From: Acanthosepion pharaonis
Lineage: Eukaryota; Mollusca; Cephalopoda; Sepiida; Sepiidae
DNA: 64,000 nucleotides
Reading direction: 5' to 3'
NCBI GenBank assembly: GCA_903632075.3
Contig: CAHIKZ030002631.1
Coordinates: 16,001-80,000 of the forward strand
The notes under the pieces were generated by a model. It was not told the origin of the DNA, did no database searches, and worked only from the letters and a program-made list of their open reading frames with translations. How positions within the stretch are numbered: the stretch's first letter is position 1; each line of letters opens with the position of its first letter. This document shows, in pieces, positions 56,016 through 64,000 of this stretch. Both the position numbers and the translations under genes were made by a program.

Positions 56016-57483
56016 ACTTCATATAACGGAAAATAGAATTTGTCCGAGATATTGATATAAATGAGTCACTTTCCGAAAAATTTTAGTTTGAAAAAGAAAT
56101 GGTCATTTGTAACCAACAGTATTAATCTTAATTACAATTTTGGAGCTGTTAAATTTCACAGGCTATTGAATTGCCCCAAGGAATAGATCGTTCAAAAAAA
56201 TCGTTTGATAAAGATGGAATAAAGTAACTTTTTTTAAAGATTAATTTAAAATATAATTAAACCTAGATTGAACTGTTTTTTTTTATACTATTGCTCACCA
56301 AATAAAAGACCCAAGAAACACTCAAGGCAGAGGGTTACTTTGAATGTCTGGACTGGTGGAACTATTGAATATAGATATCTTTAATGAAAAATAAGAAAAA
56401 AAAGATGCATGATTTTCTAGTTAAAGAGGTATCTATTTAAAAAGGGAAGTAAATTTTTAAATAATTCAAGGCTTTGTAAACGATTTAACGCTTGTAATTG
56501 AAGACTGGGCAGCTCCAGGCGAGATGCAACTATAATAATAATTTATCGATTGATAACTTTAAAATAGAGAATTAACGATGAACAATATTTTTGAACAGAT
56601 ATTAAAGAAAAAGTGGGAAGCCGTTTAAAAAAAAAAATCAATTTTCTCCTGAATAAATATGAAAGTCCCTTTGACACTTCGCTACCTGTTATAAATTCAA
56701 TTTTTATTCATAAGGACTCTGTTTGTCTATAAAGAAGTCAAAATCTCCAACGGAATGAAACCTATAAATAAATATTTGGTTAAGTTTAAGATCAAATGTT
56801 TATGCGTCGCATTTTATTACAGCAAAGGATTGGACCCTTTTCAGTTCTTATTTATTTATTATCAAATGACCTTATTTTGAAAAAAGACTGAAAATAGGAG
56901 TTTTCTGTCGTTTTGGATTAATTCTATTTTTAAATATTTTCTTCAGTCCATCAATTTTCCAGAGAATTTTTAAACAAAACCTTTTATATTTTATAACCAT
57001 TGTTTTATTTTTCTTCTTTTTGCCCATGTTTTGTTTTACATTTCAATTTAACTGGAAAAATCGACCTGTTGGGTTTTTATGTATAGTAATCATCAAAACA
57101 TCTTAATGAGAGATCAGAACAAACGTTACAATAATTCCCATAAAAAAAAATAAATAAATAAATAAATAAAAATTAAATAAATAACAGAGAAACATATGCG
57201 AATGGTTAATTGACTGGACAAATTTAAAATTTTGGTTTTCGATTGATTGTTTTATGAGAAACTTAGAGGGCGAATGAATAAATTTGTGGGTGTTGAGGAT
57301 ATGAAGTTTTACACCTGAATGTGAGATGATTTTCTTTTTTATTTTCACCACCATTCGAGCAAAAGACAAAGGGCATAAATAACCGAACCCTCCCACCCAC
57401 GAAAAATAATTAATTGGCGAACGCAGAGAAGGACCGATGGTTTGTCAAAAGATCAATGTAAGTCCAAACTGAATAAACAGATT
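56016..57483. other. AT-rich, no gene seen
   Basis: No repeat family recognised. Imperfect AAAT repeats at 57144-57182. The minus frame at 57103-57396 begins at that tract and shows no domain. Confidence 0.4.
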
Positions 57484-57640
57484 CCGACTTACGACCATAT
57501 CATGTTGAAATACCTGTTCTCATATGATCAAAGAACGTCAAATGTTGTGTTGTACTTCAGTGGTGAATATTTTGGGAATATAAATGCCGTTCTTACGGGT
57601 ATATAATGAGCTTACAGATGATATCAGGTTGGAATTGGAT
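57484..57640 (+). mobile_element. 5S-like SINE head, copy 6
   Basis: CGACTTACGACCATATCATG, TTGAAATACCTGTTCTCAT, ATGATCAAAGAACGTCAAAT, TACTTCAGTGGTGAATATTT, TGGGAATATAAATGCCGTTC follow 5S rRNA from its start to near its end. The expected tRNA-like segment is not recognisable downstream. Confidence 0.6.
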
Positions 57641-58140
57641 TTTCCCATGCTATCAATTCAGAAAGTTTTAAAAACTTTTTTAACTAATATTGCAGATTTT
57701 TAAAATATTTAACCAATATTAATGGTTAAAATTAATAAATATTCATATTTGTTGACTTACAATGATTAACGATTTGAATAAAATTAAATGCATGCTTATT
57801 CAATCTGATGCCTTTTAAAAATGAGCAAATTTATATTGGGACACATTATATATTATTTGCAGTTGCTGGTTAGAATAAAACCAGAAAATTGAAAAAAATT
57901 GAATGTAAAATGTTAAAAGGCTTTCAATCATATTCGCACCTAAAACATTTTCAATTATGTCCGCTGACCAAATAGTATTCAGTTCATCTCACAGTGGAAA
58001 AAGTTTTAAGGAAAATATAAAAAGAACCAAACATCAAAGAATGAGAACGAACCTGGTTGACACTACCTTGGGCAGAAAATGCGAACGAGAGGCTAAGAAA
58101 ATTTAATTCTCACATGTCAAATCGAATGCAAAATGGACAG

Positions 58141-58168
58141 GGTGAGGCAGTGGGATATCTGCCTCACC
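58141..58168. repeat. 10-bp perfect hairpin
   Basis: GGTGAGGCAG, 8-base spacer, CTGCCTCACC. Confidence 0.9.
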
Positions 58169-58508
58169 AACGTTCGCGAACATGAGGACACGCTGTCGCG
58201 AATACGAGGATATAGGAGACGGCACAAAGGAGAAAGTGAAGATGTGGGAAAACCGATTGATTCATGCTTTTTATAGTTGGCTTTTGCCTGAAAGTGAAAT
58301 GGAGAGACAAGGGCGAAATTTGAAATCGGTTCGTCGTCGTCACTTTTCGCGCCGTCAAGCGTAATGCTACCGGCATATCGTGCTCATATGTGTCTATAAT
58401 TGTGTTTTGACTTCGGTTTGTTTCCCTTTCAAGACATCCGACGTAAATAAAAATCAAAAGACACAGGATCATAAGATGTCTTAATAAAAGTTTTTTTTTT
58501 TCTGACAA
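58164..58508 (-). other. Unidentified frame of 114 codons
   Basis: Starts in an A-run as MSEKKKLLLRHLMILCLLIF, then about 90 codons of mixed composition. A plus frame (58182-58364) overlaps it. No domain and no second copy in the window. A CTATAAAA lies on the minus strand at about 58277-58270, inside the frame. I would not call it a gene without transcript evidence. Confidence 0.2.
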
Positions 58509-59204
58509 GAAAACTCAAACGTTTTTCTAAACGTTTTATTTTTAAGTCGGTTTCGATTTATCATGAGGTGTGTTTAAATAAAACCCTTGATTTTCAAATT
58601 TGTTTCAGCTGAGAGAGTTTTGCGACTTCCGACTGAATGTTGTATAAAGCTTTTTTTTTTATAAAGAAGAAACTTTTCGTCTTGTCAATCAATTGATAGA
58701 ACATAGACACTATGCAGTAAAAGTGTCACTTTAATTTGTTTTCGACGTAAGCACTCATGTGTGTTGAACCAAAACCTGGGATTACAACTTGTGAAACCTT
58801 TCATGGCGATTTTAGTGTTCAACTAACCATAACAGAGATAGCAAATTTTTTAAGAGCTAGAAAGGACGGGAAATTGTGGAGAGCCATAATCGGGATGTCT
58901 TGAATATAGAAGAAGCTAAAAGCCATCTATTAAAAGGAGATTTAAAAAAATCATTATAATATATCAATTGAGAGAAAAGATGAGTATATGGAGGATTGAT
59001 GAAAAAGACAGTAGAATTAAGTAAAAAATTCAAGAAGATAAATAAATGTCTATTGGCGTTCTACGGGTTTTTTGAAGATTGTATCGAATTAGGGGACATG
59101 ATCGGAAGGAGTTCCACAGATGGGAAGTGCGAGAAAATAAACTGTTACATAGAACCTTGACATGTAACTATTTGATTTTATTTCGCTTATGACTTTTCCA
59201 ACCC
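58509..59204. other. No gene seen
   Basis: Unassigned mixed sequence with A/T runs. Confidence 0.4.
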
Positions 59205-59905
59205 AGTCACGCTTAAATTTTATATTTGAGGTACCAGAAAATAAAATACGCCAATCAAGTTGCCATGGAAATATTTACAGAAAGGACAGAGAAAAGCCAA
59301 ATCGATTTGTTTGAGAAAATGACTTTTTATTTATTTACATTATTCGGATAATTGTGCTCATCTTTGTCGCCATATTATTTACAACGTTTCGGCCGTTGTA
59401 CGCTCCGGCCTTCTTCAGGTGGTTGGAATTTCGAACTGAACCCTTTATTAAAATCACTGGGGTAGACTACTAAAATTCGTTCCACGTGCCATGTTTGATG
59501 GATGTAGTTATCAGTTATCTCCTGCTAATTTTCCCTCTGAAAGTTCTTTTTTTTGCCTTAACCAGGTATTGAACTCACCTTTTTGGGTCTGTCACTGGAT
59601 ATAACTGCTGGTTTTATTCTTTTTGTGCCATGATCCTTGAGGACATGATAAATGGCACAGTTTTTTTTAGAACAGTCTTACCCCAGTGATCGAAATAAAG
59701 GGTTCAGTTCGAAATTCCAACCTTTTGAAGAAGGGAAAAATGGAGCGTACAACGGCCGAAACGTTGTGGACAAATATGGCAACAAAGATGAGGACAATAG
59801 TCCGACTAATGTAAATACTGTTTTAATTTTCATCTCAGAAATATAGACAGACTCCAAAATGACTGAAGTCGAGATGTTTTGACGGGATCGATTACATTAC
59901 ATATC
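59205..59905 (-). pseudogene. LINE-J fragment interrupted by FP element
   Basis: Minus-strand upstream part 59905-59856 has 'ICNVIDPVKTSRLQS'. Downstream part 59324-59205 has 'FSLSFLXKYFHGNLIGVF' and 'VPQI.NLSVT'. The two meet as 'RLQSFSQTN' if 59325-59855 and one AAAATGACT are removed. This proves insertion of the FP element into an existing LINE-J copy. Confidence 0.75.
59325..59855 (-). mobile_element. FP element, copy 2, with 9-bp duplication
   Basis: 531 bp flanked by AAAATGACT at 59316-59324 and 59856-59864. Inverted arms about 59339-59475 and 59675-59810 (about 135 bp, longer than in copy 1): GGTTGGAATTTCGAACTGAA and its complement, CACTGGGGTAGACT and its complement, and outer parts with CGTACAACGGCCGAAACG. 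A degraded tRNA-like core lies between them on the minus strand (B-box GAGTTCAATACCTGG). The minus-strand 3' end is A-rich (AATAAATAAAAAGTC...). Conserved outer block at the other end: CATCTCAGAAATATAGACAG (59831-59850), also at 20169-20188. Confidence 0.85.
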
Positions 59906-60188
59906 CTTTTATAGATATTCCTTTTCTTTTCTTAGCAACGTAATGATTATGGATTTTTTTATTTTTTTTTCGTTTCATCTATTTTCTTTCGTGACAGTCA
60001 CTCATTTTTACCCCTATGAAACGTTTTTTCCTCTTTGGTTCAATTTAATTGTTCATTTGCTATAATCCACAAGAATCAGTTTTTGCGCCCGATAGAATGA
60101 GATACCTGTTCTTAATTTCTTATTTGCGTCTTTTTTCAACGTTTTCCTACTGACATTTCTTTTTGATTTTTGAATTTCTTTAGGTTTC
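59906..60188. other. T-rich spacer
   Basis: Nothing recognised. Confidence 0.4.
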
Positions 60189-60475
60189 TGTTGGGGCGCA
60201 CCCACCTTCTAACTAGTAATGGACTGGTCCCTCTTATATAAGTCAGCTCTGGAGAGAGAGTGACAGAGCGTCAGTCAGGGTGAGCAGTCCAGATAAGCTT
60301 ACCCGGTACATACCGTTGGACTATAGACTTTGGATCTTGGTTCGTACTAACCAACCTTCGTTCTACTAATCACTCTATTGTTAATTGTTTTTATGAATAT
60401 ACCAGTATTTTCCTCTACAACTGTGTTTGTCTTGATTCATACACCGACACGCGGGAAACTCACAACATCTCAACA
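60189..60475 (+). mobile_element. Solo LTR (LTR-C)
   Basis: 287 bp from TGTTGGGGCGCACCC to CACAACATCTCAACA, with exact 5-bp duplications GTTTC at 60184-60188 and 60476-60480. TATATAAG at 60235-60242, followed by a GA-rich leader, gives a plausible plus-strand promoter. No internal region and no second copy in the window. Confidence 0.85.
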
Positions 60476-60516
60476 GTTTCCTGCTCGGGAAGTGAACTCA
60501 CTGTGCCGTTCCTGAC

Positions 60517-61075
60517 AATTCTTCCTGGTCAGAATCCATCTTGCACATTTATAAATATACCCTTCGTACGTGCATTGAATATTGTTCTCATATCTGGTTT
60601 GGTGCTCCTGCTATATATCTCAAGATATTTACCTCAATGAAATCAAAAGAAAGGTCTTTAATGTTATCCTGACCTGGCATCTCGACTTCAGTCACCTTCC
60701 GACCGCCATAACGTGGCTATCAGATGTTCTTTCCACTAATATTTTCATGTTTGTTGGTTCTAATGGACACTCTTCCCGTGTAAGTCAATCGCATGAATTT
60801 AAGCGTAGGTCTCATCTTTTTACTGCTGAAACAGTTCGACGTAACCGTGAGTTCAATTTTAATAGTTTCTTTTCTCACACTTATGACCTGTGGAACTTTC
60901 TTCCGCTTTTCTGCTTCCTTCTCATGATGTTAAAAAATCTAAATGCAATATAAGAAGAATTCAGGAAGACCTTCTGTCTTCCTAAATTCTGTTTACTTAA
61001 CGTCTTATTCTCTTTCACCCTCAGTAACCCATTTGCATCTTAGTGGCATTATCCCCTTCCTTTATGTGAAATGAT
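60517..61075 (+). pseudogene. LINE-J 3' fragment
   Basis: Frames show 'QNPSCTFINIPFVRALNIVL', 'YLVWCSCYISQDIYLNEIKR', 'KVFNVILTWHLDFSHLP', 'SHEFKRRSHLFTAETVRRN', 'EFNFNSFFSHTYDLWNFLP'. The 3' end TTGCATCTTAGTGGCATTATC...GAAATGATGAAAAAAG is at 61033-61083. A short SPR head fragment follows at 61115-61180 (TTTCGTTTGGTTGTTTTAGC), the third LINE-J plus SPR neighbour pair. Confidence 0.75.
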
Positions 61076-61299
61076 GAAAAAAGACAAGTAAAAAGAAAAA
61101 TACATGCAAACAACACAGTTATATTTCGTTTGGTTGTTTTAGCAGCATATAAAATTAATATTTAATGTCGAACCGTAAATATTTTTAAACGCAAGACATA
61201 CATAATGATATACGTACAGGGTATGTTTTAAAGATATATAGTTTGTAGATGAATTATTGCAGATGTTATATATTTGGTATAGATCTATTTCTTTAAGAG

Positions 61300-61985
61300 G
61301 CTAGCCTCCAGGAGAAAGAGCGATGGCGTCTTCTCGGACTAACGTTTTCCGCTGACATGAAGTGGAAAGATTATATTGAATTGCTAGGTCTATTGCTAGG
61401 AAAGATGGACCATTGTGGTATACTAGATAATTTTTCTTGACAGAATTTATCTTACATATTTATAAGCCCACCATTCGTCCTTGCTTTAAATATTGTTTCC
61501 ACATCTCGTCTTCTGCTCCTGCTATATGTTTAGAGATTCTTGATAAAACCCAAAGAAGGATGTGCAATGTTACTGAAGACGGTCCTGGAATGGCGTTTGG
61601 GATCAGTCACTTTCCCATCGCCGATACGTAGCTTACTTCTGTCTTTTCTATAAATACTTTCATGGTAGTTGTCCTGTAAAATTTACCTCCATGGATTTTA
61701 TGAATTTTAGCGCAGTACTAGATTGGAGGTCTCATCATTTTACAGTTGAAATGGCTAAACCGTAAATTCTATGCTAAACGTTTCTTCTCTCGAAAGTCTC
61801 GCTTCTGGAACTCTCTTCAGGTTTCTTGCTTCCCTACCAGTTTTGATCTAAAAAAAATTCCTGTTCTTTTATTTACTTCTCTCCTTAATAGTATATTTTT
61901 CTCATAATCTCTAATACTCAGTAAGCTTTTCCGTCTTATTGCTTTTGTTGCCTTACTTGGGGTGAAATGATTAAAAAAAAAAAAT
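61300..61985 (+). pseudogene. LINE-J 3' fragment with A-tail
   Basis: The most complete 3' copy: 'FSDMKWKDYIELLGL' region at 61345-61400, 'EFILHIYKPTIRPCFKYCFH', 'SSAPAICLEILDKTQRRMCN', then the 'TSVFSINTFMVVVL', 'RKFYAKRFFSRKSRFWNSLQ', 'CFPTSFDLKKIPVLL' blocks. It ends GCTTTTGTTGCCTTACTTGG, GGTGAAATGATTA and an A-run at 61974-61983. Many frameshifts. Confidence 0.8.
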
Positions 61986-62505
61986 CCTACACCGATGGCC
62001 AGAGAGTGAAGAAAACATGTCTCGGGTAGCACTGGCTTCTCGGTCAATGAATGCCGAATGTTTTCTTTTAAAGAAAAGGTTAATATTATTAACATTAAGA
62101 ACAGATACTACATTCTGATCCTAGACCGATGGCCAAGGAATGAAAGAAAAGCATATCAGGAGTAGGACTGGCTGCTCGTTCATGAATCTCCGAATATTTC
62201 CTTGTAAGAAAGGTCTAATGCTACCTATACCACCCTTCTTAGTGCCTTGCCACCACAACATTGCAGAATGGGACACAAGGTCAGTTTAATGTGGGGAGCC
62301 CGAGCGGTATGCAGTTCCACAGAACTGGACACCTCTTGATATTTTTCCAGTTGCGCTCTGTTTGGAGACAGCAACACAAATGAGAGATAAAATTCAGATT
62401 AACCACTTGAAGACAGATACTACACTTTGATCCGGGTCCGAAGGCCAGTGAAGGTAGAATGCGCCACTTGAGTAGCACTAACTGTTTCATCAATTAATAT
62501 TATCA
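61984..62505 (+). repeat. Unit of about 110-130 bp in three dispersed copies
   Basis: Copies near 61984-62095, 62098-62215 and 62398-62500 share CAGATACTACA(T/C)T(C/T)TGATCC, GACCGATGGCCA.GGA.TGAA and GTAG.ACTGGCT(G/T)CTCG. The third copy is separated by an HP-unit fragment (62262-62310: ATGGGACACAAGGTCAGTT, GTGGGGAGCCCGAGC). Confidence 0.6.
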
Positions 62506-62724
62506 GTCAGTTATATGTCATGCGCTATACATACTTAGGCGATCATGCATTTTTCGATATTTGACTGATCAGGCAGATTTTTCCCGGAGTAGGTTGCCAT
62601 TTTTTTCTACGGTAGACCAGGTGGCATCCAAGGCTATAGAAACTAGTCTGACTTGCTATTTTCTCATAGCTGGGGAGAAATGAAGAGGATTCACGCTTTT
62701 CCCAATGGTATTAGAGTAAGTGGA

Positions 62725-62805
62725 TGTAATGGCTTCGACTTGAATTCGATCTCGGCTCTCCGATTCCTCAATCAGAACCGCTATACATTACTCCATCGTG
62801 TGAAT
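62725..62805 (-). mobile_element. tRNA-like SINE fragment
   Basis: On the minus strand GATGGAGTAATGTATAGCGG, then GGAATCGGAGAGCCGAGATC and GATCGAATTCAAG (B-box). Resembles the tRNA-like part of the chimeric SINE at 47580-47865 (GGAGAGCCGCG), but there is no 5S-like head beside it. Confidence 0.5.
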
Positions 62806-62879
62806 AGTATATATTTCTTTATAAAGGTAACGGAAATATTAGTCATTTCTCTACAAGGAAACATTTGACATTCACTGAC

Positions 62880-64000
62880 CGAGTTTTCGGTTGATACTTA
62901 TACAATAACTCTCTTAAAACAGGAAAAATTGTTTCTCAAGTCTATTAGCTGTTATCGCTCTTTCCAGTATTGATCGTGGTTTCCTTCCTCACCATTTACT
63001 TGAAGTTGTGTTGAAGATCAACATCATGATTATGTCATTACTGTCTCTTCGAGTTACACGTGGTATCCATTTTACTTGTTGCTGTTCTTGGCATACCTGA
63101 AGTGATGTGGTTTCCTTTTATTTGGTACAGTTATTTTCATAATTTCTATCGCCAGGTATATTTACTCGGCCTCCCCACCGAGGCTGGATGTGACACAAAG
63201 TCGTTTTAACAGGGAGACGTCATACGCATATTTATGCATACGGACCAAAGACAAAAATTGGATTTGGCTAGCCCCCAAGCATTGTCACGCTGGCATCAGT
63301 ATTAAAGTGACCCCGCCATTTTAGTGCAATAATGAAGGTGTTGCCACAGGGTTGGAATCCCCAGAGCTGAGCACCTTCTCCCATCTAAAATAAGGAGAAT
63401 CATAGTTCCACGTACAGTGCAAGGGGGGTATTAATCATGCCTCAGTAAACCCTCATTGTCTGATAGTCAACTACTGTCTCGCCAGTTCACAATGATCAAA
63501 GAGAAATGATCTGCTAAGCCCCCAATCAGGTATCACTCGTCCAAATACTTTCTTTTAAATATTGATCTTTTATAATTATTATTTAGATAAAATGTTTTTT
63601 TTTCTGTTTATATGATACTGGCAGCCATTTAAAGAAAATACTCGACATTGAAGAGTCAGTACTGTGGAAGTGTGCATAGACTCCATCCTTTTGCGCGCGC
63701 GCGTTTTGCACCCCTTCCTTCCAATTTCGACTAGGCATAGCAGTAAGCCAGCCTTTTGTTGACTTCAAGCTTACTGGCTGCTCCTGATACCATCTGAACT
63801 GGAATTTGAAATCTTCCCGCGCATTTCACTGACAAACTTTATTTCTCAAGTCAGTCGCGGTCTGTTACCAGATTAAGAAGGTTGACTCATTTATTCCGTG
63901 CCCCTTACCCATACGAGGGCTGGAATATCTTAACTGACCAAAATTTCCTACTGCCTCCCTGGTGCATTGGCGAATGTTTTCCTGTGACTTCAACATGTTC
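62880..64000. other. Unassigned, with an HP fragment and a GC run
   Basis: HP-like piece at 63165-63245 (ATGTGACACAAAGTCGTTTTA, then CATACGCATATTTATGCATACGG replacing hairpin 1). A B-box-like CAGGGTTGGAATCCCC lies at 63347-63362. TGCGCGCGCGCG is at 63692-63703. No gene. Confidence 0.4.

Noticed and set aside
63692..63703. (GC)n run as a regulatory Z-DNA site
   Set aside because: It is only 11-12 bases long with no supporting context.

Overview
This window looks like intergenic DNA from a metazoan with a large, repeat-rich genome. I found no host protein-coding gene, no intact tRNA or rRNA gene, and no prokaryotic feature. A mollusc, most likely a cephalopod such as an octopus, is my inference. 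It rests on the long (TA)n tracts, the dense load of short non-LTR, Penelope-like and mariner-like relics, and the 5S/tRNA-derived SINEs. No single sequence here proves it. Almost every long reading frame is satellite DNA, simple repeat, or a decayed transposon.

Labels used below. LINE-J is a jockey/CR1-like non-LTR element present only as 3' fragments of its reverse-transcriptase ORF. LTR-A, -B, -C and -D are four LTR families, nearly all solo LTRs ending TGTT...AACA. HP is a unit of about 210-245 bp carrying two short hairpins. SPR (satellite-precursor repeat) is a dispersed element with a head, a TTGCTGGTAAT-type minisatellite middle and a tail. FP is a palindrome-armed element with a tRNA-like core.

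Layout. 1-2.9 kb: a gypsy RT fragment, an LTR-A copy and a LINE-J 3' end. 3.2-4.2 kb: an HP-bearing element. 4.9-8.3 kb: microsatellites and an old LTR-B copy. 9.2-13.8 kb: alternating LINE-J and SPR copies, with a solo LTR-D. 14-18 kb: a 5S/tRNA SINE, a second HP-bearing element with a long perfect hairpin, and an R4/Dong-like LINE relic. 19-24.4 kb: two mariner-like relics, FP copy 1, LINE-J, a solo LTR-A and an SPR copy. 25.9-26.7 kb: a 5S/tRNA SINE and an RTE-like relic. 26.75-43.94 kb: a satellite array of about 17.2 kb. 44-50 kb: LINE-J, 5S/tRNA SINEs, solo LTR-B, an LTR-A enlarged by HP units, and a Penelope-like relic. 50-64 kb: SPR, foldback and LINE-J copies. Two LINE-J copies there are interrupted, one by a solo LTR-B and one by FP copy 2, and a solo LTR-C lies beside another.

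Three points stand out. First, the satellite is visibly built from SPR. Its long unit (about 235 bp) is an SPR tail joined to an SPR head, and its short unit (121 bp) is the tail alone. Second, a SINE family has a 5S rRNA-like head followed directly by a tRNA-like segment. Third, the two FP copies have exact target-site duplications (8 and 9 bp), long inverted arms, a tRNA-like promoter between the arms, and a hammerhead-like core (CTGAAGA...GAAA) in the arm. All family and homology statements come from reading the sequence by eye; no database search was run.
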